From NCBI GenBank assembly GCA_900208305.1, contig OAPG01000016.1, forward strand, positions 434,001 through 498,000: a DNA stretch of 64,000 bases, given 5' to 3'. The position numbers and the translations under genes are program-made. This stretch comes from Melanopsichium pennsylvanicum. Lineage: Eukaryota; Basidiomycota; Ustilaginomycetes; Ustilaginales. The notes beneath the pieces are model-generated. The model was not told the DNA's origin and made no database searches. It saw only the letters and a program-made list of their open reading frames with translations. Positions 30,336 through 41,138 of the stretch are shown here, piece by piece. Each line of letters opens with the position of its first letter. Position 1 is the first letter of the stretch.

Positions 30336-33300
30336 TCATTGCAGCTTAGCCACGGTGGTGTTGGGTCGAATTTGGGCGGCCTTATTATGCCGTTGGATGA
30401 GCGAATCATCCTCATCAACCACTGTGAATTGGTGTCTTGCGATCATGACCGCCACGCCTTTGATCCTGCTCTTGCGCCTCTTCCTGACAGGTTTGTGCAG
30501 TGATCGCTTATCTTGAGGTGTGTGTCTTTGTCCATCGGCGCTGCTCCGCAGCATTCCCGTGCTCGGCTGCGTGCTTGCATCGTGCGCGATAGTTTCAGAC
30601 TGGTATGAAGGCGTCTTGCAGATTTTTTTGCGTGCTAGATGATCGCGCAATTCCCTCTTGGGCGAGCCATAGTGATGATCCGATCGCACCAGCTTGTTTC
30701 GGGTGAGTGTAAGGCTGCGGCGAATCCGAGCGGTTCGGTTGTTCACTTCTTCGCGAGGTGCTTCTACGAGTTGATAGCTGCCATCTGCAGCAAGGTCTGC
30801 TACGATGGATGGTTCGAGTGTGAGCTTGAGCGGAGATCGAGCCCAGATGCCTTGATCCATTCCTAGCTGCGACATACGTGCACTTACTGACCGAGGAGAC
30901 GGATGGATAGGGCTGCCTTTCGCCTGCATTGCATCAATTTCCTTTGCGGTTCTACGCCCTGCTGCTATTCGGCACCGAGTGCGACTCCTAGGCGTGACAA
31001 AGAGTGGCAAATGCTTGTCTTGTTTTGCCTCCTCGCATTCATCCGAGTAATCTGACTCAGTCCCAGCACGGTGTTCGGTCTCAGCAGCCGACACCGAACC
31101 CGTTGAATCATCATTTTCCTTGCCCCCAGCCACACTGGACTCAACATCTTTCTGACAAGCCAGAGAGAGTGGCAAGCCAAGGTGAATCGCACTCGAGTCG
31201 ACTGTGCTCGACACTCTCTCTCGAGAGAGTCTGCTTCCACTACCAGCGCTGTTACTCCGTTGCTCAGAAGCCCTCGTCAATATTGCCAATTCCGTCACCT
31301 CCAAGATCTGACTCAGAGTTTTGTGCGGGAACAATGTCTCATGCTCGGAAAGAAGCTGGGCGACTTGAAGCTGCTTCGCTTCTTGCAGCTGCAGTAAATA
31401 TCGTCTGCTGTCTTGGTTTCCATCTTCGTTCGTTTCCGATGGCACTGATGCTGAACAGATTTCAGGTCTGCAAAGGGAGCCAACCTGGCTGCTTCTCTGG
31501 ACTTCGTTGCTCTGATCCCAAGCTTGCTCTTCCGAGGTGCTGAAACCATGTTGATCCAGCTCGGCGTCCAATTCATCCTCGGGCTCCTCCTTCACAGTGT
31601 CGAGGAAAGGAGCAATCGCAACTACTCGCCGCGTGTCGAAGCCCATCAGATCGTCATCCTCCTCTTCTGCTTGCTCATCCTCTTGGTGCTCGTGTAATGC
31701 TTTCCCGTCAGCTTCTTCAGCATCGTCTGTTTTTGGAAAGCAGCGCTCCCAAGCATCGCTCAGCGTCACATCGCCCAAATCCTCTCCTTCCACCATGTCT
31801 TCGAATTGTGCCTTGTCACCCTCCAACTCGCTCTGACGTTGCTTTGACTTCTCGTTCGATCTACAGACTCCTCGCATATTCTTAAAGTCGGCAAAAAGCG
31901 CATCATCCGGCCGCGGTGGCGAGCCAAGATCGTCGTTCGGATCGAGGATCTCTTCAATCGTATCACCTCGTTCCTCTCCATCTAGCATATCCATGATCGA
32001 ATCTGCCCTGGACTTGTTCCTCTTGTGTCTTCTCAACGCATCCTTCGAACTATCACCGGGAGATGTCACGCCATTGGACGGAACAGGTGAAGGTGAAAAG
32101 CTCAAGTCCAGAAGAGAAGAGGGGCAAGTGCCAGCACTTGTCGAAGGTGAACTTTCGATAAGTGATCCGGACGTGTTTCTTTTACCCTTTGAATTGCTTC
32201 GATTAAGCAAGCTCAGCTCGATGCCGAATGCTGAAGCAAACGTTCGACTACGCACTTTTTTCACTGGTTGTGGTGGTGAGGCTGAATTGGGTGAGCCGAA
32301 AGGTGTGCTTGAAGAAGTTCGACCAAGAGAGCGAATCCGACTAGAAATGGATGAGATCGAAAACGTACTCGAAGTCGAATTCTTGCGAAAAAGGCCTGGT
32401 CCCTCTTGAAATTCGTCTGGATCTCGTAGAGGAGCAGGTGAACTTTGCGAAAACGGAGACGGTTGGACAGCAGCAATTTCAACACCTCGGTTGGACTCAT
32501 TGGTATGGATGACAAGTGTTCCATCGTCTCTCTCGACGAATGTTGAACCCTGAACGCTTGCATCAGCTCCAATTTGACCCTCCAAGGAAGCGTAGCCATC
32601 CTTCGACCGGCATCGCTCCCAGGTTTGTGCAAGACTCTGCTGATCACACATCCGATGCGTATTGCCTTTGACCATGTTCATGATCTCATCAAACAGCTTG
32701 GATGCTGTGCTACTCCCCAGAATTTGTGAATCATCGTCCCTTGTGAAGCTGCTGGGACTAGCTTCAGACCGTTCCGGTTTTCTAAACGATTTGTGGCAGT
32801 TTTGACCTTTGGTGGGAGACGAAAGTTCTTCATGTTCTCCCAAGACATGTACAGTGTTGAAAAGACGGGGACTTCCCGGAGTTTCGTCCATGTCCAGGAC
32901 AAAATTACTTGACCTTTCATCCGAGATGATATTTTGCGAAAAAGTGTGGTGAGCCGAAAGATTCGCTCTCTCTTGGACGCTAGTATGGAGGCTTAGGGTA
33001 GCAACAAAAGCCTGACCATCCTGTGTAAGAGGGTTGCTCTGAGTGATACACGTACTTTCACTATCTACACTGACGTGTCCTTCATTGCTGCCTTGTCGCA
33101 CCTGAAGCAAACCTTGGACAATTCCCCTGGTCACCACCTCTGGGATCTGCGAGCAACGTAGTCTGTTCTCGTTCAGCTCTCGATATCCATCGTCGTTGTA
33201 TTTTTGTTCTTGCAAAGAATCGGTTTGAACGGGAAGAATTTCCAGCTTTGGCCGGGGGTTGAGAACGAGATTTAGACCTCGGACAAAGCTACTTCTAGCA

Positions 33301-35003
33301 CTCACGACGCGATCGCCCTTGACTTTGCCTGCCATCCAATGTTTTTCGAGATAGGGCACGCTACGAGATGAAATCAGACTCTGTCGATTTCGGCTCGAGA
33401 TTCCCAGTGAAGATTTAGCGTAACCGTTCAGATCTGACTCAAGTGGACAGGAGAAGGAGCGGATATGTGACCTTCGGTCCCTAAGAGCGCTGTTGGGGTT
33501 AGGGATCATTACGACTGATGAACTAGTCGAAGCGAATCTCTCGAGCCGGGTATCTAGCCTCGAATCCCCATCTTGACGCTTTATTTGGTGTGGTCTTGAG
33601 CGGTGAGAAGAAGGTGAGTTTTCTTTGGGGCATGCTTGGGGGAATGTGAAGGTAAGTTCTTGAATAACGAGGATCAATGCGGGCACGCAAGTAGAAGAGA
33701 TTAGGGTGGATGCTTGAAGCTTGTGCACAGGAACGAGAAGTGCAATTGTTGTGAGGACGATTGGGATCCAGGTTGTCGCAATGATACTGATGCGTATGAC
33801 CATAGCCACTTTGAAACTATCCACTTGAGCTCGAAGCCCGTCACTGCTCTGTGCTTGCAGCTGATGTTCTTGCTCGGGAAGTAGGGCACGGCTGGACGGA
33901 GAGCCGCCATGGTGTTGGATGAGTGCAGGAGAAACAATTCTTGAAAACCTGGTCGGAGGTCTGACGTCGTTGAGATTAGAGCACGTTTCGCTTGCAAAAG
34001 CCTGAAATTCCGGCTGTGAAGCGGCTGTTCCCGCGATCAGATCCACACGGGACCGACTGGGCATTCCATTCAAGGCTTCCCTACTAGCCACAGAACCTAC
34101 TCTGTAAGGATTTGTTGAGCTAGCCACAGCCGAAGCGTACCCTAAACTCGTTGTGGCGGCTTGACTGCTTCCGCCGTGGGTGTCTCCTAAGATTTCGCGA
34201 ACCATTTGAGGGCTGTAGCGTACAGCGCTTTGCTGAGGTCCTGGAGGTCCAAAGTCGGTCTCGGCCTCAGCATGTCGAGCTTCGGGTTTGGAAAGGTCTA
34301 ACGAGAAGCGTCGATCCTGGGAAGAATCTGACTGCGTATGAATCAGGAGCGAAAGACTTGGTGCGCGACTCGCAACGTTGGTTGGTCGAAACGTGTTGGA
34401 ACGCGCAACCCGGTGTGATCTCAGTAGGCGTTGCGCTTTAACGAAGCGAATGATGGCGGAGGTGGTGAGAATTGCAGAGACAAACTGGGTGATGATGACG
34501 AGGATCTTGATCGATGGTGATTTTACGCAAATACTCTGGTGAGATTGGGAGCAGGTGATGGCAATCGTGGTAGATATTGCTGCGATGAATGCTGCTGCTG
34601 CTAGAAGCAATGGTAAGGTGAGATTTTGTCTTTGATGGGACGTGCTTAGATATAAGCTAAACGCCAGGGCAGCGATGATAGCTGATCTGATGAGCAGTGC
34701 TACGCTCGTACCGAAGCTCGAAGCTGGTGTGAGAAGCGCTAGATGCCATATTGAATCTCGATCAGGTCCCCATTGCGTATAAAGAGCGAAGAGCGGCGCA
34801 AGAACGATCAGCAATGTTGCATCTAGCATGGCAAGGTATACTTGCAAGCTTTGCAGCTCTCCCAGCTGGCTCAAGCTCGTTTCCATTGCATGATTGTACC
34901 TTCTGTTTGTCGCTTGGGGAAGAGACTTTGCCAAAAAGCCCAACAGGATGAGCAGGCTTGTAATTGTGCTAAGCAGTGTCCAAACAAGTGCGAGGAGCGC
35001 CAT
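30336..35003 (-). CDS. Seven-helix membrane protein with very long disordered tail (GPCR-like layout)
   Basis: 1555 codons from ATG 35003. Hydrophobic segments read at about 3-25, 54-75, 98-120, 128-150, 165-187, 399-421 and 430-448: seven in total. Between helices 5 and 6 lies a roughly 210-residue Ser/Arg-rich loop, and after helix 7 an about 1100-residue acidic/Ser-rich tail. That is the layout of Gpr1/Git3-type fungal receptors. Helix 2 carries an Asp (YLAMLDATLLIVLAPLF) and helix 6 a W-x-P (IIATTWIPIVL), positions used by GPCRs; DRY and NPxxY signatures are absent. The tail has two copies of an AWERC/TWERC motif and a basic C-terminal region (NKLVRSDHH, DHLARKKICK). I do not recognise the family. 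A smut-lineage orphan protein is an alternative, with receptor similarity by convergence. Confidence 0.7.
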   Translation of the reverse strand: MALLALVWTLLSTITSLLILLGFLAKSLPQATNRRYNHAMETSLSQLGELQSLQVYLAMLDATLLIVLAPLFALYTQWGPDRDSIWHLALLTPASSFGTSVALLIRSAIIAALAFSLYLSTSHQRQNLTLPLLLAAAAFIAAISTTIAITCSQSHQSICVKSPSIKILVIITQFVSAILTTSAIIRFVKAQRLLRSHRVARSNTFRPTNVASRAPSLSLLIHTQSDSSQDRRFSLDLSKPEARHAEAETDFGPPGPQQSAVRYSPQMVREILGDTHGGSSQAATTSLGYASAVASSTNPYRVGSVASREALNGMPSRSRVDLIAGTAASQPEFQAFASETCSNLNDVRPPTRFSRIVSPALIQHHGGSPSSRALLPEQEHQLQAQSSDGLRAQVDSFKVAMVIRISIIATTWIPIVLTTIALLVPVHKLQASTLISSTCVPALILVIQELTFTFPQACPKENSPSSHRSRPHQIKRQDGDSRLDTRLERFASTSSSVVMIPNPNSALRDRRSHIRSFSCPLESDLNGYAKSSLGISSRNRQSLISSRSVPYLEKHWMAGKVKGDRVVSARSSFVRGLNLVLNPRPKLEILPVQTDSLQEQKYNDDGYRELNENRLRCSQIPEVVTRGIVQGLLQVRQGSNEGHVSVDSESTCITQSNPLTQDGQAFVATLSLHTSVQERANLSAHHTFSQNIISDERSSNFVLDMDETPGSPRLFNTVHVLGEHEELSSPTKGQNCHKSFRKPERSEASPSSFTRDDDSQILGSSTASKLFDEIMNMVKGNTHRMCDQQSLAQTWERCRSKDGYASLEGQIGADASVQGSTFVERDDGTLVIHTNESNRGVEIAAVQPSPFSQSSPAPLRDPDEFQEGPGLFRKNSTSSTFSISSISSRIRSLGRTSSSTPFGSPNSASPPQPVKKVRSRTFASAFGIELSLLNRSNSKGKRNTSGSLIESSPSTSAGTCPSSLLDLSFSPSPVPSNGVTSPGDSSKDALRRHKRNKSRADSIMDMLDGEERGDTIEEILDPNDDLGSPPRPDDALFADFKNMRGVCRSNEKSKQRQSELEGDKAQFEDMVEGEDLGDVTLSDAWERCFPKTDDAEEADGKALHEHQEDEQAEEEDDDLMGFDTRRVVAIAPFLDTVKEEPEDELDAELDQHGFSTSEEQAWDQSNEVQRSSQVGSLCRPEICSASVPSETNEDGNQDSRRYLLQLQEAKQLQVAQLLSEHETLFPHKTLSQILEVTELAILTRASEQRSNSAGSGSRLSRERVSSTVDSSAIHLGLPLSLACQKDVESSVAGGKENDDSTGSVSAAETEHRAGTESDYSDECEEAKQDKHLPLFVTPRSRTRCRIAAGRRTAKEIDAMQAKGSPIHPSPRSVSARMSQLGMDQGIWARSPLKLTLEPSIVADLAADGSYQLVEAPREEVNNRTARIRRSLTLTRNKLVRSDHHYGSPKRELRDHLARKKICKTPSYQSETIAHDASTQPSTGMLRSSADGQRHTPQDKRSLHKPVRKRRKSRIKGVAVMIARHQFTVVDEDDSLIQRHNKAAQIRPNTTVAKLQ

Positions 35004-35866
35004 GATGATCGGCTGGTGGCGAGCTCAGAGAGTTTGATGATGGCAATGAGAGTGGGAGTGTTTTCCAGATTGGCTGAGCAAAGTGCAGAGAGGAGAAAGA
35101 TGAGAGAAGGGGACATTCAATTTGATTTCATTTGCGCGCATGAGAGAAGTACAATATCATAAACTGACGGCTCATGATGTGATTGAGCTGCCTGGTGGCG
35201 ATGGTAAGATCAACGGATGACAATAGCGAACAGTTTGGCAGCCGAAGGTGAAAGAGAGTAGATAACAGTACATCAGTGACTTGAAGAGCGGAACACGTAT
35301 GGCGACACAAGTCTTGTCCTTTATGCACAACTTGAAGTGAAGCGTTTCTTTAAGGCTTGTGGCATCCGAGGAGGAGGTAACTCATCCCTGTGCAACATTT
35401 GGCGCGTCTCCTCGAGAGCAAGAATGAGCTTGACGTGTCGGCCGAAACTTTTTTTTGAGTTGCAGTCAAAGAATAATTCGCGTGTTTTACGGCAGACGCG
35501 GGCGTGTCTTTCTGCGATACTGCTGCTTTCTGGATTCGACAGAGAGAAGAGGCTAAAAATCATTTAACATATTTATTGCAATATTATACAAAAAGAACAA
35601 CACTCAAACACCTGTCTGCTTGAACACGCGCTTGTCCGTGCGTGCGTGTGTGTGTGTCAAATCCATCATCTCACCTTGGCCATTTTGAATTTTTATTTTA
35701 TTTTTTATTTCTCTTTTTCTCTTCTCTCTTTCTTCCACTTTCACCATCATTTACGATACACCTGATCAATCACTTCTTGGTATCACCTCTCTATCTCACC
35801 GACTTTTCTTTCGATATACATTGAATTGCTTCAACTGAGTGTATTCCTCTCTCATTTCCACCAAAA
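35004..35866. promoter_or_regulatory. Divergent promoter region of the 7-TM gene and EB1
   Basis: 863 bp. The EB1 side is a long T/C-rich leader (about 35690-35760), and a short GT-rich run is at 35640-35658. An AT-rich patch lies at 35560-35600. No gene was recognised. Confidence 0.45.
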
Positions 35867-36827
35867 ATGGGCGAGTCTCGAACCGAACTCATCAACTGGA
35901 TCAACGAGTTGCTCGGCTTCTCATACACCAAGGTGGAACAATGTGGTTCTGGAGCTGCTTACGCTCAGATCATCGATTCCATCTTTCTCAACGTTCCTCT
36001 CATCAAAATCAAGTTTGATGCCAAACACGACTATGAGTACATTAACAACTTTAAAGTGCTCCAAGAAGCGTTCAAACGCAATCGCATCGACAAGCCTATC
36101 CCTGTGGACCGATTGATTCGATGCAAGATGCAGGACAACCTTGAGTTTTTGCAATGGTTGAAGAGGTACTGGGATCAGAATTTTAGTGGAGAACATTACG
36201 ATGCTGAAGCCAGGAGAGGCGGTGTGGGTGCTGCACCTCCGCCATTGGTTGGTGCAGTTAGTGTTGGATCCGCTCGTGGTGCACCAAGAACGGCTGCTGC
36301 AAGATCAAGTACAAGCGCAACAGCATCAGCAAGAACCGCTTCAACAACTGCTGCAAGGAGACCATTGGCAGGAGCAGGCGCCGCTTCTGCAACATCAAGA
36401 TCAGCTGCCCCAGTAGTTCCCAACGAAACCATTCAAGCTCTCACCGCACAGATGGACGAAATGAAGGTTTCAGTAGACTCGCTCGAAAAGGAACGCGACT
36501 TTTACTTTGCCAAATTGCGCGATATCGAAATTTTGGTTCAAGAACGCTTGGGTATCTTGCAAGAACAGTTCCCACAACCTACCGAAGAAGAGGACCCCGA
36601 AGGCTTGCACGTTGGAACCGAGGAGCAGGAGAGTCTTAAACAGATTCAAGCCATTCTGTATTCCACAGAGGAAGGGTTCGAAGTGCCGGAAGGGAATGAG
36701 GTAAGTACAGTATATCAATTCACAGGTATCGAGTGATACAAACGGGGCGAAAGAAAGATTTACTAACACTGTTGACTTTATCATCATTTGATTACAGATT
36801 TCTCAGGACGAAGAGGAAATGTTTTAA
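35867..36827 (+). CDS. BIM1: EB1/Bim1/Mal3 microtubule plus-end protein
   Basis: Exons 35867-36700 and 36798-36827 (intron GTAAGT...TACAG, 97 bp) give 287 residues. The N-terminal calponin-homology domain (about 1-125) is clear: TELINWINELLGFSYTKVEQ, then IPVDRLIRCKMQDNLEFLQW. A low-complexity Ala/Ser/Arg linker with no acidic residues follows, as in other EB1 proteins. The EB1 coiled-coil homology domain is next (about 195-265, SVDSLEKERDFYFAKLRDIE and ILVQERLG). The last exon encodes only nine residues ending EEEMF, the acidic-aromatic tail corresponding to the EEY/F motif bound by CAP-Gly proteins. The protein tracks growing microtubule ends and acts in spindle positioning and nuclear migration. 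Confidence 0.95.
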
Positions 36828-37425
36828 TCGCTCTTCCTTTTCTTTTTCCCCTAAAATTCACGCCTCTTTTGGGGCTTGCGCAATGGAGCCTTGATCATGT
36901 GTGCGCTTTCTCAAGCGCGGTTAACAGTGTGATAAGGGGCCAACTTGAGTATATCATTCAGTGTTCTTTATAGAAATCTCAAGAAGATCTGTAACATTTC
37001 CGGGGGGTGTGGGGGTTTTTTTTTTCGTCTTTTCTTTTTCTTCAAGAAACGGATCTGGTAGCGCTTTTGATTCATTACCCCAAACGCATTGTGTGCAAAA
37101 AGCGCTGCAATGATCGACGAGGGAGCTACTTTGGTTTGATTTGGGACGGTTGTCAGTTTGGGGAAGCTCGTGTGCACAAACGCAGAGTTACAGTTGAATT
37201 CAGAACTGGATTCAATAGCAATACAGCAGTTTGTAAACGATCTCTTTGAGCAGGAAAACTTTCAAGAAGAAGAGAAAAAAAAAACACAAGCGGGGGAGGT
37301 TGACATTATTGAACTCGTACTTGGTCACGAATTGAGATGGTGTGAGAATAGGAGACAAAAACAAAACACAAATATGTGAATGCATGATAAAATCGATGCT
37401 TTGAAAATGTTTTCTGATTTGACCT
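36828..37425. other. Convergent 3' region of EB1 and the homeodomain gene
   Basis: 598 bp between facing stop codons, AT-rich with T and A homopolymer runs (37018-37026, 37272-37284), as expected of two 3' ends. No gene was recognised. Confidence 0.4.
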
Positions 37426-38530
37426 TTAAGTACATGAATTACTAATTTCCTTACCACCACCATCATCACCAACAGTACTAACAGTAGCATCAACAATGCT
37501 CTCATTGTTGTTGTTGTTGTTGTTGTTGGCGTTGACATTATTGGTGGTGGTGGTTGTTAAAGAACGAAGATCCATGGGACTAAATAATGTCTTTTTTCTT
37601 TCGTTGTCACTGTCCAGTTGTACATCTTGCATCTCTTGATCCTCCTCCTTCTCCTCTTCTTTTTTCTCTTTCTTGTACTGTTGTTTTTTGTCGAATGTTG
37701 CTTGTTGCGATTTTAGGTTGTTCTTCTCATCTTGTTGGTGTGCGTCATGTTGATCATAATTCAACTTTTTTACCATTCTTTTTTCGCTTTCTCCCTGAAT
37801 TCGACTGTGAGCATACTGGTTTGAAGGTGAACTTCGTTCACCATTCGAAACACTTGTAGTAGTTGTACAAATACTTGCTGATGTAGTTGGCGTTACCGTC
37901 AAAGTAGATCTACTACCACCAATCGAATTGGTGGTTGTGATAGTAGTAGTCGAACTCGAATGAGAAAGTTGACTACTATGTCCATATCCATATCCATGTC
38001 CATGACCTACTGTTCTTCTTTCCATCCCTCGATCCATTTTTTCCAACTTTCTTTCTGGAGTAAAAGCAGGAATAAAATGAGGTGAACTTACACTTCTCGA
38101 TCTACCACCTATCCCTACCATCACTGAACCATTCAAATTGCGTCTCAACAATGCATGCCCACCACCACCACCACTATAACCACTTTGTTGACTATACTTG
38201 GAAAAACGATTTGGTGAACTAGTGACCATATTTGATAAACAAGCTTGTTGTTGTGGTGAACAAATTTCTTCTGGACGAATGTAAGGCGAAAACCGATCTC
38301 GACTTGCAATACGTCTTAAATTCGAACAAGATAAAGATGAACCAAGCGTTGCAAGAGAAACAGCATCTGTATTTGCTCTGTAACGTGAAGAATCTTGTGC
38401 CAATACTGTTGTTGAAGGAAAAGTGCCAGAAATGCTTTGCAAACGTCGGGTTGAAGTCATGTATGGAGGAGAAGAAGAACAAGAAGAAGAAGGTAGAGCA
38501 ACATCTTGATCGTGACGATGACAAAGTGTC

Positions 38531-38561
<31 letters not shown>

Positions 38562-41138
38562 CAAGAGCTCTTTGTTTTTGATACCATTCGGCAGTGAGAG
38601 TACCTCGAACTTGCTTCATTCCTTCAAAACAAGCCCTTGCATCTCCTTCTCTGACATCTTTCACACTCGCTTCGGTTCTTTCAACCCCAAAAATAGGCCA
38701 TCGAGCATCACCATCACCACCACTAACACCAATACCACTACTACTGCTGCTATTGTTGGGTACAGCAAGGGTCGCACTACGATTTCGGATTCCAAAAGAG
38801 GAGGAAACATTATGCCACTGTTGCTGTTGCTGATGGTGATGGTGATGGTGATGCGGATGTTGATGTTGATGGTGTGTGTTTCTGTGATGATACTGTTGTT
38901 GATGTTGATGTTGCTGTTGTTGTGGATAGTGGGATGACAGAGAAAAAGATTCTTTTTGAGAGGAAACGATTGCAGGTGGAACGATGGAAGTGCGAACTGC
39001 AGCTGGAGTTATAGGGGCAAAACCACGAGAGAGAGCGGAAAGTGTTTCGAGATGTTTTGCACTTCCAGGACCTGTATACGTTGGAGTCTTTGCAGCACTT
39101 GGCAACACCGCCGCCATTCCTATTTGAGGTCTAGGAATGTTGATTCTCAATGTCGAGAGTGGACGCGATACAGACTGTTGTTGTTGTTGTTGTTGTTGTT
39201 GTTGCTGTTGTTGTTGCTGTATTGGTCTTGTATGATTTCTTGATGTTGTCGTCGAATTCTTTTCACCATAGAATGCATCACGCTGCGAATGCGCATGAGG
39301 GTACGAAAGCGCATTTCGACAAGATTGACTTTCAAAATGAGCTACCATTCCAGATTTACTTTGCTCCTCCTCCAAGGCAGCCGGATTGAGAGCAAGCTGG
39401 ATGGTATGCTTTCGCCATGCAAGCGTACGTTCGTCTTCATGTGTACCGAATCGACCTTTGCCACTCGCTTTAAGTTGATGGTTGAGCATTTCCAGAGTGA
39501 TATGGTTGGGATCCAACGCTGACGTCGAATGTGACAAAGAAGTATAGGATTGATGTTGCGAAGTACCACGATGATGTGAGCCAAGCAAGGACAGCACTGC
39601 TTCGATCATTCGTTTCTTGCCTACTTGACGCCTGTTTTGGAACCAAACCTGGCGAGAAACGATATTCAAAGCGTAGAGCGATAAATGGATGAAAATGATG
39701 TTGGCAGCGATACGGTGATCAAGGAAAAGTTGACATGAAACAAAGGCACGTCGAGCACAAAATATACGAAAAGGTGATAGGCCGAGACGAAGCGAGTCAC
39801 AGAGTCAGTCAGATGTTGATTCAAAGAAGAAATATGAAACGGACAAGGAACGATTATCATGAAGAGCAAAACGAAGAGAGGGAGCAAGGAGAGAGGGATA
39901 GGTTAGACCAAGACGAGAAGCTTACCTGGACTTTCCTTGGACGAACACCGAGCTGGCTTGCTGCTGCTTCTCGTAAGTCGGTGGAAGGGAAATGTGTCTA
40001 TTTGTGGTCCAAGTGCAGTATGCGATCAGAAGGAACGAGCGACCAACGAAAACACAAACGAAATGGATGACAGCAAGCCAGACAAGTGGGTAGCATAAAC
40101 GTCGATCGAGTGGCGAGGAAAGGGTAAGAGTAAGTGAATGAGTTGTCAGTGTCTTTCTACTCGACGTTGGCATGTGTGTGTATGTGTGAATGGATGGTTT
40201 TCTGATTGATGGTCATGTTTACACGAGTTCATCGTCATGGGCGACTTGATTTTAGCAGGTTGTCTTTTGAATATCATGACCAAGTTTGATTTGGTGGGAA
40301 GCTAACCAGAACATCGGTGGTCGATGCATCGAGTGTTTTCCACGAAATGAAACCAGACACTTATGTGAAGCAATACCTCTTAGCTAACCCACATGAATCA
40401 CCCACCCCCTCTCGACTGTCACCGTGGCCTTTCCCCTCCTAACGCCACATGAAGAGCTCTTTTTATCGACGCCCACTCACCCTGACCTCCACAGGTGGAG
40501 TTGAGTGTGAACGCCACTAATCGCTCCCCTCGCCTCCCCAAATGAATGTGAAATGGTAGAGTACATTACAGCACAGCAATGCTCGTGGCACTTACCTTTT
40601 CAAGAATCTTGTAAAGCACTTTACTCTGTTCAAGACTCAACAAACGTCGATTCCTACCGTTGTTGTGGTTTTGTTTGTTACCGCTTTTCATGGCTTGATC
40701 ACTTGCACTGTTTGTGCGAGTCCTTACACCATCGCTAGAAAGTTGGTCATCCGACCATGCATCATCATCATCACCATCTTCGCACAGGAGCATGTCTTCG
40801 TCACTCAAACATAGCGACATTTGGTCGTGGTTTGCATCACACTTTCTCTGTTGTTCATTGGTGGAGGATGTTGGTGCTGCAAAAGAGGCGTTGTCTGAGT
40901 GGGGCAATGATGGTGAAGATCGAATAGGATTGTTGTGATGATGTGAAACTGGGCGATGGTGTGGTGGAGAGTGACGATGGGATGGTGAAAAGTGAGCGTG
41001 ATGAGAGTTGTGCTGCTGGTTCGATTGGGATTGAGATTGGGATTGGGATTGAGATTTGTACCGAGAAAGGATAGGTGGTGAAGGAGTGAGGCGATGCATG
41101 GAAGGCAATTTTGCACTTGGAATTGGAGTGTGTGCCAT
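37426..41138 (-). CDS. Homeodomain transcription factor with homeobox split over three exons
   Basis: Proposed exons on the minus strand: 41138-40596, 39997-39926 and 39648-37426, 945 residues in all. The pieces rebuild one homeodomain: LLSLEQSKVLYKILEK (helix 1) / THFPSTDLREAAASQLGVRP and RKVQ (helix 2) / VWFQNRRQVGKKRM (helix 3), with canonical spacing and the invariant W-F-x-N-x-R. All introns are phase 0 with GTAAGT or GTAAGC donors; the first is about 598 bp, long for a smut, the second 277 bp. The typical (non-TALE) spacing and the absence of a divergent partner argue against the bE/bW mating locus. The long C-terminal part is low-complexity: about 15 Gln, and His, Ser and Asn runs from trinucleotide repeats. 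It is presumably a nuclear DNA-binding regulator; targets are unknown. Confidence 0.85.
39175..39222. repeat. Poly-Gln trinucleotide run inside the homeodomain gene
   Basis: A TTG/CTG run on the plus strand encodes about 15 consecutive Gln on the minus strand. Similar coding repeats (GAT run at 38533-38561 for poly-Ser, GTT run at about 37501-37530 for poly-Asn, and a GAT/GGT run at about 38820-38875 for His/Gln) make this gene a likely site of length variation. Confidence 0.9.

Noticed and set aside
37426..41138. Mating-type b locus (bE/bW)
   Set aside because: Only one homeodomain gene is present, with typical 60-residue spacing and no divergent homeodomain partner within the usual short distance; the neighbours are Yhm2 and EB1.
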